Assembly (NCBI GenBank): GCA_037383845.1
Contig: JARRON010000033.1
Coordinates: 5,876-69,875 of the forward strand
Length of the DNA: 64,000 nt
Reading direction: 5' to 3'
From: JARRON01 sp037383845
GTDB taxonomy: Bacteria; Pseudomonadota; Gammaproteobacteria; Steroidobacterales; XN24
Positions 41,424-50,137 of this stretch are shown here, one piece after another. How positions within the stretch are numbered: the first letter of the stretch is position 1; the number at the start of each line of letters is the position of its first letter. The notes beneath the pieces were generated by a model. That model ran no database searches. It was given only the letters and a program-made list of their open reading frames with translations, and was not told the DNA's origin. Both the position numbers and the translations under genes were made by a program.

Positions 41424-43268
41424 TCAGCGAGAAGGTGCCGGCGCTTGCTCAATTCCCTCGTAAAGAGCAATCAACAATTCGTGTGCCGCTTCGGGATCCG
41501 ATGCCAGCGGCACGCCGGCATGCGCAGCCTGCGGTGCAGTGTCCGCATCGTAAATTGCCTCGCCATCCTTGATGGTGAGACGCACCTTGAGCTTGGCAAG
41601 ATTATCCGGCTCTACCGTCACCGGGTTGTCAGAAAGGATGACGAGATCGGCACGCTTGCCCTGTTCGATGGAGCCCTTGTCGTTCTCCTCGAATTGCTGC
41701 CAGGCAGGCCAGATCGTCATCGCCTTCAGGGCCGTCATCACGTCCACGCGCTGGTCGGGGCCGAGGACGTCACCGGTGCGGGTGCGCCGAGTCACGGTGG
41801 CGGACAACACTCGCATGCTGTCCGGAAATGCGACAGGCGCATCATGATGCGAGCCGAATATCATGTCACGCTCCCGGGCCCAACCGGTCGGCGAGATGTT
41901 CTGCGCCATCTCGGGTCCGACAGTGTGGTCCCGATGCCAGTCGCCCCAGTAATACGTGTGCATCGGGAAGAGCGACAGGAACACGCCGAGTTTCTTGTAG
42001 CTGTCGACCTGGTCCTCGCGCAGAAACTGGCCATGGATCAGGACCGGCCGTATGTCGGGCGTACCAAACTCGGACTGGGCGTTCTCTATGGCTTCGATCA
42101 GCATGTCGGAGGCACCCTCGCCGTTCGCATGCGTGATGATCTGGATGCCCTTCTCGTAACACCAGTTGACCGCGTCCTGCGTCTGCTCCATGTCAATGGC
42201 TGAATAGCCGGCATAATCGGGAGGATAGTCGCCGACCGGATCATAATACGGCCGATCCCTCAGTGCGGTGAACCCCTGTGGCGAACCGTCGATAGTCAGT
42301 TTGCAGCCGCCGACACGGATCCCGTCGGTATATGTCTTTGAAACGTTCGCGGCGATGTAGTCGCGGGCCTCCAGCACGTCGGGATAGGCAACCACATCGA
42401 TCGGAATCTCGCCGGCGGCGGCCAGTGACTTCAGCACCTCGACTATCCCGCCTGAAGATCTCCCATCCTGCGCCGTCGTATAGCCGTAGCTTGCCCACAG
42501 CTCAGCGCCGGCACGAGCAAAGGCTTCGAGGCCCTCCTGCCCGAGTTCGCCGATCAGCGGAACCAGTACGGCGAAGAATGCGTATTCCTCGAGCACACCG
42601 TTGGGTTCGCCATTTTCGTCCTTGCGAATGATGCCACCCGGAGGTGCTTCGGTAGATGCATCGACGCCAGCGAACTCGAGCGCAGCCGAGTTTGCGACAC
42701 CGATGTGGCCGGACTGGTGAACGAGCAGGATGGGGATTTCGGCCGAAACTTCATCGAGGTCCTCACGAGTCGGGTGCCGGACTTCGGCGAGCTGGGCATT
42801 GTCGTATCCGAAACCGATGATCATGTTCGCCTGGTCGACGACCTCCGAATTCTCCTCGGCCCAGGCGGACAGCGTGGCCTTGAGGCTGGCAATATCGGTT
42901 ACCTCCCCATCGGGTGGTGCGAGAAGGTTCGCCGAGAGCGCCTGCAGTCCGCCCATAACGACGTGGCCATGGCTATCCACAAAGCCTGGGACCATCGTAC
43001 GGCCATCGAGGTTGAACGATTCCGTGCCCTCTCCTTCGAAGGCCTTCACTTCGACGAGCGATCCTACGGAGAGGATGCGCCCGTCCTTAACGGCGACGGC
43101 CTCGGCGGTGGGCTGCGCATCATCCATGGTCAGAATCGGGCCACCAGAGTAAATCGTGTCGGCGACGATCTGTTCCGGCGATTCAGCCTCTGCAGGGGGC
43201 GCGGCTTCCTCCTGTCCGCAGCCGACAATTAGCATGGTGATGGCAAGAACAGCAATCCAGGTTTTCAT
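41424..43268 (-). CDS. Amidohydrolase lipoprotein, YtcJ/metal-dependent family
   Basis: The product is 614 residues. The signal sequence ends in a lipobox, MLIVGCGQ (Cys17). The amidohydrolase start is DGRTMVPGFVDSHGHVVMGG, with the HxH metal site. Later come SGHIGVANSAAL, KLTIDGSPQG, IITHANGEGASD, GSHHDAPVAFPD and the C-terminal composite beta domain with GSIEQGKRADLVILSDNP. This is the YtcJ-like group of exported amidohydrolases; substrate unknown. It is the only gene in the second module, with repeat B 103 bases upstream of its start. Confidence 0.9.
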   Translation of the reverse strand: MKTWIAVLAITMLIVGCGQEEAAPPAEAESPEQIVADTIYSGGPILTMDDAQPTAEAVAVKDGRILSVGSLVEVKAFEGEGTESFNLDGRTMVPGFVDSHGHVVMGGLQALSANLLAPPDGEVTDIASLKATLSAWAEENSEVVDQANMIIGFGYDNAQLAEVRHPTREDLDEVSAEIPILLVHQSGHIGVANSAALEFAGVDASTEAPPGGIIRKDENGEPNGVLEEYAFFAVLVPLIGELGQEGLEAFARAGAELWASYGYTTAQDGRSSGGIVEVLKSLAAAGEIPIDVVAYPDVLEARDYIAANVSKTYTDGIRVGGCKLTIDGSPQGFTALRDRPYYDPVGDYPPDYAGYSAIDMEQTQDAVNWCYEKGIQIITHANGEGASDMLIEAIENAQSEFGTPDIRPVLIHGQFLREDQVDSYKKLGVFLSLFPMHTYYWGDWHRDHTVGPEMAQNISPTGWARERDMIFGSHHDAPVAFPDSMRVLSATVTRRTRTGDVLGPDQRVDVMTALKAMTIWPAWQQFEENDKGSIEQGKRADLVILSDNPVTVEPDNLAKLKVRLTIKDGEAIYDADTAPQAAHAGVPLASDPEAAHELLIALYEGIEQAPAPSR

Positions 43269-44004
43269 ACGAGTGTCCGCTCAGGGTCATAACCGGCAAG
43301 CAGCCTAGCAGGAGAATGGCCACGTCCGAAACTGAGTGGTCATTCGGATATCGGAAGATTCCGTGCAGTTGAAGTGAGGCTAAAACTTAGCGCACTCAGA
43401 AAGCTTCACGCAGTCAGTTGGTTACTCTTGGGTGAAATGACTCATTGAAACCGCTGGTCACAGGACCACGGAAATCCGGAGGTTATCGGTCTGGACAACT
43501 CAGCGACTCCGCGAGCGCGAGAAGGCATGCCGGCAATAAGAACACGAGCCCGAGGTCCGGCACATTCTCTGCCGGTAAGGGCTGCGGAGGAATTTATTCC
43601 GGCACAAAAAGAAGACGAGTCACAATCGCGGTGCGGTCCGTCTTGACCAGACTTCTGCCCAGGACGTCCCAGCGACATTCCAGATTTGCATTAATTGGAG
43701 TTTGGTGGCCCCCGCGCGCCGTCAGCGGCGGTCGAACTAACCGACTCTTCGAGCTCACCGGAGGCGGGGGAGCGGATCGAGGCGCCGGATGCCGAGGCCT
43801 TCGTGGGCGCACGTTCGCAGGTCGAGCGCTGCGCTATTTTGCATGGGGCCGGCCTGGAAGTACTGTTAGTGACAGGTCGGATTTATCGACCACGCCCGAC
43901 GATTCGGCCGCTCCGGCGAGAAACATGCCTGGCGTCCGTATCCCGGACCAGGCGGCCCGTGACGCGGTAAGATCGGATTGCAAATAGCACTCGCGAAACA
44001 AACC
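43269..44004. other. Intergenic region with repeat B
   Basis: No gene is supported in these 736 bases. It holds repeat B (43372-43511) and probably the promoters of the amidohydrolase (left) and phospholipase D gene (right). Short open frames here show no family motifs. Confidence 0.6.
43372..43511. repeat. 140-bp repeat B
   Basis: Diverged direct copy of repeat A in the same relation to the gene on its left: a reverse-strand secreted hydrolase starting about 100-140 bases away. The GGTC/GACC hairpin is kept although its loop differs (ACAG here, AGAA in A), which hints at selection for structure. No tRNA fragment follows this copy. Confidence 0.85.
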
Positions 44005-45552
44005 ATGCAGAGACTTAAGAGAACATTCGCCTTTGCGGCGGCAGCCCTTTCCATTGGCGGCTGCGCCAGTATCGATTTCGACTATCCGCGCAGCGAATCC
44101 TACGCTTACACGGACACGGCCGACACAGCCTACGGCCAGACGCTCACTGAACTGCTCCGCAGCAAGCCCGCCGGCCAGTCAGGCTTTTACCCTCTGTCCG
44201 ACGGCATTGAGTCGCTGGCAGCGCGCCTGGTCACGGCGTCCAACGCGGAGAGGAGCATCGATCTTCAGTACTACCTGATCAAGCCCGACGTGACCGGCGC
44301 GGCGCTCATCCACGAACTCCTCAAAGCCGCCGATCGGGGCGTCCGTGTACGCCTGCTGCTGGACGATGTTTTCACCAAGGGCACCGACTTCGGCATGGCG
44401 GGTCTTGATTCGCACCCGAACTTCGAGATCCGGATTTTCAATCCTTTCTATCGCGGCGTCGCCGGCCGCGCCGTCAGCGGCCTGACCAATTTCGGCCGCA
44501 TCAATCGGCGCATGCACAACAAGTCATTCACGGTGGACAACCAGGTTACGATCGTCGGCGGCCGCAATATCGCTGACGAGTACTTCGGAGCGCGCGAGGA
44601 TTCGAAATTCAGCGATCTCGACGTTATCGGCATCGGCCCGGTCGTGGAAGACGTCTCGACGATGTTCGACGTTTACTGGAACCACTCGACAGCGCTGCCG
44701 GTGGCCGCATTTGCCCGCATGCCCGACGATCCCGCAGCAGAACTCGAGCGGGTACGAAGAGAGCTGCGGGGCGCGAGAGAAGCAATCATCGAGTCGGAGT
44801 ACGCCGGTGCCGTCAAGGATCAGGTCTTCCGCCTGGATAACATGAAGGCGGACCGCTTCAGCTGGGCAACTTACCAGCTGGTCTACGACTCACCAGACAA
44901 AGGCATCAGGGGGAAGGCGAAAGAAGCCCCATCGATCACAAAGCCGTTGATCGAGTCACTCGGTTCGGCATCGGAACGTGTTGTCGTCATATCGCCCTAT
45001 TTTGTACCCAGAAAGTCGGGCGTCCAGGGCTTCTCGGCGCTGGAAGCCCGCGACGTCGACGTCACGATCATCACCAATTCGCTGGCCGCAAACAATCAGT
45101 TCGCGGTGCACGGCGGATACGCGCCGTCCCGCAAGCCGCTGCTCGAGAACGGCGTCGAGATCTACGAAGTCCGCCCCGATGCAGACGTCGCAGGGGCCGA
45201 GATCATCGCCGCGAGCGGCGCGAAAGCGACGCTGCACACCAAAGCCTATATCGTGGATGACAGAGAGCTCTTTATCGGCTCTTTCAATTTCGACCCGCGC
45301 TCGGCAAACATCAACACCGAATCCGGGGTCATCATCTACTCCGCCGAGATGGCCCGGGGGCTCGCCGCTCGCATCGACGACGCCCTGCCGCAGCAAACCT
45401 ACGAGGTATTCCTCAATGAGGACGGCGAGGTTCGCTGGCGAGGCAGGCGTGACGGCGAGGACCTCATCTTCGACAAAGAACCGGAGACGACCTGGGCTCA
45501 GCGATTCATGGCGGGAATCATGCGCCTTCTTCCCATACGCGGCCAGCTTTAG
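44005..45552 (+). CDS. Phospholipase D-family lipoprotein
   Basis: The product is 515 residues from ATG 44005. The signal sequence ends in the lipobox SIGGC. Two HKD motifs are visible: HNKSFTVDNQ with GGRNIADEYFG, and HTKAYIVDDRELFIGSFNFD with PRS. These define the PLD superfamily (cardiolipin synthase/phosphatidyl-transferase type). It is a paralogue of the gene at 59353. The TTG nine codons upstream was rejected as a start. Confidence 0.92.
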   Translation: MQRLKRTFAFAAAALSIGGCASIDFDYPRSESYAYTDTADTAYGQTLTELLRSKPAGQSGFYPLSDGIESLAARLVTASNAERSIDLQYYLIKPDVTGAALIHELLKAADRGVRVRLLLDDVFTKGTDFGMAGLDSHPNFEIRIFNPFYRGVAGRAVSGLTNFGRINRRMHNKSFTVDNQVTIVGGRNIADEYFGAREDSKFSDLDVIGIGPVVEDVSTMFDVYWNHSTALPVAAFARMPDDPAAELERVRRELRGAREAIIESEYAGAVKDQVFRLDNMKADRFSWATYQLVYDSPDKGIRGKAKEAPSITKPLIESLGSASERVVVISPYFVPRKSGVQGFSALEARDVDVTIITNSLAANNQFAVHGGYAPSRKPLLENGVEIYEVRPDADVAGAEIIAASGAKATLHTKAYIVDDRELFIGSFNFDPRSANINTESGVIIYSAEMARGLAARIDDALPQQTYEVFLNEDGEVRWRGRRDGEDLIFDKEPETTWAQRFMAGIMRLLPIRGQL

Positions 45553-46086
45553 GAACTGAACAGAAATTCCAGTTCCCCGGCGGAGCCGGGGTCCGCAGAC
45601 CGCTCAGCCAAAACGGGATGCCCGCCTCAGCAAAGCGACTTCGTACTGCCCCAGCGATAGCCCAGTTGGCCCGCCAGTACGCGATGATCGGATTGGACCG
45701 TCTTGGTGGCCGGCCGAACAAGCAGGCCGCCATGGCGCGAGGCGCCGCCCGTGACACGCCACGTCGCCAACGACCCCGGCCGGGCACGTGCAAAGCCTGC
45801 AACGGCAGTCTCCACCGGCTCCCCGGCGATGATGCGCTCGATTGCAGCCGCTATGGCGTGTACCGCCGCGGAGCTCAGCCAACCACGCGCTGAATGGGCC
45901 GCTGTCGGTGCTGGCATCCCGCATCGAACCAGGCGTGCGCCTAAGGAGCTGACCAGCCCATGGCTGGTCAGTCCAGGCAGCAGCGCCAGCCGGTGCAGGG
46001 GCCCTCGCGTTCCACGGAGGACAGGCCGAGGCCGCTTTCGCCGGCCCGCCATTCCCAGATGCCCGTGCTAGCCTTAAAGGCCAGGC
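45553..46086. other. Gene-free stretch, possibly decayed coding DNA
   Basis: No intact gene is seen. A reverse frame around 45750-45990 contains ARGWLSSAAVHAIAAAIE and RIIAGEPVE, faintly like the C-terminus of FAD-dependent oxidases such as MnmC, but without a start or active-site motifs. It may be a gene remnant. Confidence 0.4.
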
Positions 46087-46446
46087 ATGAGTTTCTTGTC
46101 CCAGTTCGCGGAGGCGGCCACCACGGCCGTCGGATTTTTCTGGAAGGCCGGCTGGGCCTTTGTGCTCGGCTACAGCATCAGCGCCATGATCCAGGCCTTC
46201 GTACCGACAGGCCGACTGACGCCTCACCTGGGCGAACCCGATTTCCAGAGTGCTTCGCTGGCCACGCTTTTCGGCGCGGCCTCATCCTCCTGCTCGTTTG
46301 CAGCACTGGCCGCGGCGCGGGCTCTCGTGCTGAAAGGCGCCCATTTCGTCGCGGCGGTCGCCTTCATGTTCGCGTCGACCAACCTTGTGATCGAGCTCGG
46401 CATCCTGATCTCCGGGCTGCTGGTGCAGTTCTATCTGAGCCTCTGA
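46087..46446 (+). pseudogene. Truncated permease (N-terminal part only)
   Basis: The product is 119 residues with three or four hydrophobic helices. FWKAGWAFVLGYSISAMIQAF, ATLFGAASSSCSFAALAAAR and AFMFASTNLVIELGILI match the N-terminal repeat of the roughly 350-residue permease family related to YraQ/ArsP. The frame then stops, and no downstream frame supplies the rest. It is either a 3'-deleted pseudogene or a half-size protein; neighbouring non-coding DNA favours decay. Confidence 0.7.
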
Positions 46447-46841
46447 AGGCGACCGTGCGGCAGGGAGTATGAGTGACGTCGGGGGCGAGGGTCCCCCATC
46501 GCGACGCCGGGAGCGACTCCATCGCAACACCTGGCGCGCCGGACGCGGACTGCCGGGTCACTGATGGCCTGCACGCTGACTCGGCTGCGTCCGCGGCACG
46601 TGGCGATCAACTCCCGGCCGGACTCACCCTGACCACCGGCCGGACCCGCCACCTGCCCTGTGCCTTGCCGGAGGCGGCGGTCAATAGCGGTCGCGGGCGA
46701 CAGGCAGGCACGTCTCGCCAGTGCCTTTAACCCGCCGAAGCTGTCGGCGATCGCGTCCGGCTCGCAGGGTGGTCTTTGCTGCCGGCGGCACCAGGGCCGG
46801 TTTCAGGGGGACGCAGGTACGAGCATCCGGGTCATGCCTGG
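46447..46841. other. Gene-free stretch after the truncated permease
   Basis: I see no gene, repeat or RNA in these 395 bases. It probably represents deleted or decayed sequence. Confidence 0.5.
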
Positions 46842-47009
46842 TCAGGAGGTCTTCTTCGAGTCGCGCACGGACCTGCCAGCGTCTTTCAGGGCCTTTCTCA
46901 CTATGAATTCAAGCTGGGCGTTGACGCTGCGGAGATCATCGTCCGCCCATTTCCTGAGCGCTTCCAGGACGGCCGGGTCGGTACGGAACAGAAAGGATGA
47001 GCGTGCCAC
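46842..47009 (-). CDS. Small Arc-like ribbon-helix-helix protein
   Basis: The product is 55 residues from GTG 47009, preceded by AGGGGA. The N-terminus ARSSFLFRTDPAVLEALRKW is the beta strand and first helix of an Arc-type DNA-binding fold, and VNAQLEFIVRKALKDAGR is the second helix. It lies 58 bases downstream of the SPFH gene on the same strand. I recall the same pair in related genomes. It may autoregulate the pair; a candidate operator lies before the SPFH gene. Confidence 0.75.
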   Translation of the reverse strand: MARSSFLFRTDPAVLEALRKWADDDLRSVNAQLEFIVRKALKDAGRSVRDSKKTS

Positions 47010-47067
47010 GGGTTCCCCTGGGCAATCCGCCGGGCGAGCGGCAGGACCCGTCCGCCCGGCGCTGACC

Positions 47068-47991
47068 TCAGTTGTATAGCGTGCCGGTGTTGACGACCGG
47101 CTGGGTGTGCTTGTCGCTGCACAGAACGACCAGGAGGTTCGAGACCATGGCTGCACGACGCTCGTCGTCGAGATCGACGATACCGTCGCGCTTCAGGTGG
47201 TCGAGTGCCATGTGGACCATACCCACGGCACCTTCCACGATCTTCGTGCGCGCGGCCACGACAGCCTGGGCCTGCTGCCGCTGCAGCATCGCCGCCGCGA
47301 TTTCTGGCGCGTAGGCGAGATGGCTGATACGCGCCTCAATGACTTCGACGCCCGCCTTGCCCAGGCGTTCCTGGATATCTTTCCGCAACTCGTCACCGAC
47401 GGCGCTGGTGTTGCCCCGCAGTGATTCTTCTTCGTCGCCGCCGTCGTAGGGATAGCGGCTTGCGAGGTTCCGCAGGGCAGCTTCGCTCTGGACGGCAACG
47501 TAGTCCTCGTAGTCGTCTACTTCAAACATTGCTTCCGCGGTATCGACGACCTTCCAGACCACGACAGCTGAAATCTCGATAGGGTTTCCGTCGCGATCAT
47601 TCACCTTGGACGGCCGTCCGCCGGTACGACTCTTCTCCCGGACAACCTTGCCGGAGGAGTCCTTGGACTGGGGAACCGACTGGGAGCCGGTCTCGAAATT
47701 GCGCACACGTCGGGTGATCTTCTTCTTGGAGAAAAACGGGTTGACCCAGAAGAACCCGGAGTCGGTAACCGAGCCCTTGTATTCGCCGAACAACAGAAGC
47801 ACCCGTGCGTCGTTGGGGGCAATGGCCATGAATCCGAAGACCATCAGCAACGCGAGCAGCAGCAGTATGACGCCGGGTACAACCATGATCTGCACGAAGC
47901 TCGCGATCGACAGGCCGACCAACACCAGCACGCCCGCCAGCGGGAGCCAGCCGGACATGGCGCGATAGGGTCTCTCAAGAACTGTTGCCAT
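47068..47991 (-). CDS. SPFH/Band-7 domain membrane protein
   Basis: The product is 307 residues. Two N-terminal hydrophobic helices (about 16-36 and 38-56) are followed by the SPFH domain (ARVLLLFGEYKGSV, GFFWVNPF, DRDGNPIEISAVVVWKV, VQSEAALRNLASRYPYD). The C-terminal coiled-coil part is LGKAGVEVIEARISHLAYAP plus AMLQRQQAQAVVAARTKIVEG. Such flotillin/prohibitin relatives form membrane microdomain scaffolds. A strong GGAGGA lies 6 bases before the ATG. Confidence 0.92.
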   Translation of the reverse strand: MATVLERPYRAMSGWLPLAGVLVLVGLSIASFVQIMVVPGVILLLLALLMVFGFMAIAPNDARVLLLFGEYKGSVTDSGFFWVNPFFSKKKITRRVRNFETGSQSVPQSKDSSGKVVREKSRTGGRPSKVNDRDGNPIEISAVVVWKVVDTAEAMFEVDDYEDYVAVQSEAALRNLASRYPYDGGDEEESLRGNTSAVGDELRKDIQERLGKAGVEVIEARISHLAYAPEIAAAMLQRQQAQAVVAARTKIVEGAVGMVHMALDHLKRDGIVDLDDERRAAMVSNLLVVLCSDKHTQPVVNTGTLYN

Positions 47992-48011
47992 GGCGATCCT
48001 CCGCCAGTGAT

Positions 48012-48030
48012 TGATATCTTGATGATATCA
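48012..48030. promoter_or_regulatory. Inverted repeat before the SPFH gene
   Basis: TGATATC (48012-48018) and GATATCA (48024-48030) form a perfect 7-bp inverted repeat with a 5-bp spacer, 21 bases from the SPFH start codon, in an A/T-rich patch. Ribbon-helix-helix proteins bind such sites, so the downstream Arc-like protein is the obvious candidate. Confidence 0.55.
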
Positions 48031-48152
48031 TATTGCAAGCATATCGGAGAAGGCCGGGGCGCCTGTCGCTGCGCCGGCCTGCCGGGCCTGGTCAATGCCC
48101 GGGAAACGCGCTGGCGTTTCGTCGGACCATCCTGCTGTGGCGCACCTCGGCT

Positions 48153-48384
48153 TCATGCATAGAGGTCGTGGGAGATGTGCAGGCACTCCTCCACCAGCCA
48201 CTTGAACTCGGCGAAGCTGTCCACGATGGCATCGGGCTGGTGGGGATGGTCTTCGGTGCCGGGGAAGATCCTGTTGATCCAGTCGTGCTCCCAGCCCACG
48301 CCGTTGAAGAACACCGGCGCGACGGGCGGCCGCGACGTCGGTGGTGCTGTCGCCCAGGTACCAGGCCACCGGGCCCGGCGGCCG
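48153..48384 (-). pseudogene. Decayed duplicate of the 3' end of the HAD hydrolase gene
   Basis: The DNA matches 50138-50372 closely (about nine of ten bases by eye), encoding the C-terminal part AWYLGDSTTDVAAARRAG ... ECLHISH (two pieces). A deletion of roughly ten bases after GTTGAAGAACACCGG breaks the frame, and the rest of the gene is absent. The ChaC-like and DUF4336 genes lie between the two copies. Confidence 0.85.
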
Positions 48385-48563
48385 ATTCCAGGCGGTTTCC
48401 CGCAGTCAGGCAGGTCAACTCCGAGCGCTCACGCACCGGCGGTATGGGCACCGAGGTTCTTTTGCCGGGACACTTGCCGCTGCCGGTGGCCGAATCAAGG
48501 TCACGGCCCGTGACTGTCCCGTGTTTGCTCCGCATGCTGCCGTCCGCGGAGAATGGCCGCAGC

Positions 48564-49094
48564 ATGTCTCGGTCTTTGATAAACGGACCCGGGTGGGTGT
48601 TCGGCTACGGGTCGCTCATCTGGCGGCAGGACTTCCCCTTCCTCGAGGCACGGCCGGCACATGTGCAAGGCTGGGTACGGCGCTTCTGGCAGGGATCACA
48701 CGACCACCGCGGCATCCCCGAGGCACCCGGCCGGGTACTCACCCTGGTCGAGTCTCCCGGCGAGATCTGCCGCGGGAGGGCGTTCCTGGTGGACCCGGAA
48801 GTGCTCGCTCACCTGGACTATCGCGAAAAGAACGGCTACCACCGACGGCACCTGCAGGTCCACGTGGGCACGGAGACGGTGACCGGGTTGACCTACGTCG
48901 CCCGGCCGGACAACCCGGCTTTCCTCGGCGACGCACCGCTGGAAGATATGGTGGAGCAGATCCGTCTCAGCCGCGGCGAGAGCGGGACCAATACCGACTA
49001 CGTGCTGGGTCTGGCGAGGGAGCTCCGGCGCATGGGCATCCACGATGCCCACGTCTTTCGCCTCGAGGCCCTGCTTCTGCGTGACTCGGCGTAG
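48564..49094 (+). CDS. ChaC-like gamma-glutamylcyclotransferase
   Basis: The product is 176 residues from ATG 48564. WVFGYGSLIWRQDFPF is the ChaC signature holding the substrate-binding GYGSL loop. Further motifs are RRFWQGSHDHRGIPEAPGRV, the catalytic Glu region YREKNGYHRR and SGTNTDYVLGLARELR. ChaC enzymes cleave glutathione to 5-oxoproline and Cys-Gly in the cytosol. The open frame continues upstream into the HAD fragment antisense and was cut at the first family residue. Confidence 0.92.
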   Translation: MSRSLINGPGWVFGYGSLIWRQDFPFLEARPAHVQGWVRRFWQGSHDHRGIPEAPGRVLTLVESPGEICRGRAFLVDPEVLAHLDYREKNGYHRRHLQVHVGTETVTGLTYVARPDNPAFLGDAPLEDMVEQIRLSRGESGTNTDYVLGLARELRRMGIHDAHVFRLEALLLRDSA

Positions 49095-49369
49095 GAGTCC
49101 GGCGCCGCTGATGCCTCACGCCCGGGCGCGAACCGGAAGCCCGGGAGCGGGACTCCTGGTGATTTGGTCAAACGCTCCGCGAGAATTGCGGCATCCGCGC
49201 ATCTGCGGGCAAGACACGGTGAGCCGCGGCAGGCTGCGTCCGGTGCTGTAGCAAATCTTCCCTTCGGCTTCACCCGTCCGACCCCGAGAAGACTGCGTCG
49301 ACCCCCACGCCCGGCCGGCATGGCGCTTGCCTCTGGGCCGCGGCAGTAAGGACCCTGGATGAGGGATCC

Positions 49370-50059
49370 CTAAATCCAGCTCAGGGCCTCTTCGATGACA
49401 GGCGATGCTCTGGCATCCACGCACTCGCCGTGGGCAATCAGGAGCTTGTCCGGTTGCCAGGCAAGCAGTTTCTCCCGCGCGGCTCTTGTCTGCTTTCTTC
49501 TCAGGAAACTCAGCCGCCACTCCCGGGGAGTGCTCCCCTGTTTTCCTACGAGGCTGTCGAACCTCATCAGGTAACCCTTCCAGCCCTTCGCCGCTGCTTC
49601 CGGGAAACGCTGGATCAGGTCGCCGACAATGGCCGTGCGACTCTTGCGATGGAAAAACACGACCTCTTCCATCGCGGCCGACCCGCGGAAGATCACCTGG
49701 TCGATATCCTTTTCCCATGCGGAGTCCGGCTCGTCGCCGAGCTCTGCAGAAAAATGCAGATCCGGTTTCTTCCTGGCCAGGCCGGGCGGCGCATACAGGC
49801 GGGCATCCGGCCATTGCCTGGTCCATTCAGCCAGGAACAGGTGATGGATCTTGTTGGGGGAAACGATATAGCGCACCGGGCCCAGGGCGTTCACGGCCTC
49901 GATGAGCTCGTCGGTGAGAGCGACCGGCGACCAGGCCCAAAGGTCTCCGCCTGAGAGTTTCACCAGGGCCATCCTCGTCGTGTACGGGAACCCGAAGAAG
50001 GGCACGGCGGGTCCGTCGGCTACGTAGATGGACGGACCAAATTCCCGAAGTGCAGCCAT
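49370..50059 (-). CDS. DUF4336 (metallo-beta-lactamase-like) protein
   Basis: The product is 229 residues with GAGGAG 7 bases before the ATG. Features of DUF4336 are FPYTTRMALVKLSGGDLWAW, SPNKIHHLFLAEW, RLYAPPGLARKKPDL, EVVFFHRKSRTAIVGDLIQ and LLIAHGECV. The fold resembles MBL hydrolases but the canonical HxHxDH is not kept (NKIHH instead). Function is unknown. It lies 78 bases downstream of the HAD gene on the same strand. Confidence 0.85.
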   Translation of the reverse strand: MAALREFGPSIYVADGPAVPFFGFPYTTRMALVKLSGGDLWAWSPVALTDELIEAVNALGPVRYIVSPNKIHHLFLAEWTRQWPDARLYAPPGLARKKPDLHFSAELGDEPDSAWEKDIDQVIFRGSAAMEEVVFFHRKSRTAIVGDLIQRFPEAAAKGWKGYLMRFDSLVGKQGSTPREWRLSFLRRKQTRAAREKLLAWQPDKLLIAHGECVDARASPVIEEALSWI

Positions 50060-50137
50060 GAGTGCTCCTCTTCCTGCCCGGCCTGGTTCCGGTCAACGCG
50101 GCTGCATAGCGATGGGCACTGTCGCCGGACTCCGCCC

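Noticed and set aside
40982..43511. Integron attC sites
   Set aside because: The repeats lack the paired GTTRRRY/RYYYAAC core sites at their ends, and no integron integrase is visible, so I do not call them attC.
45604..46227. Reverse-strand oxidoreductase gene
   Set aside because: Only a faint C-terminal resemblance to FAD oxidases, no start, no FAD motif; at best a remnant.
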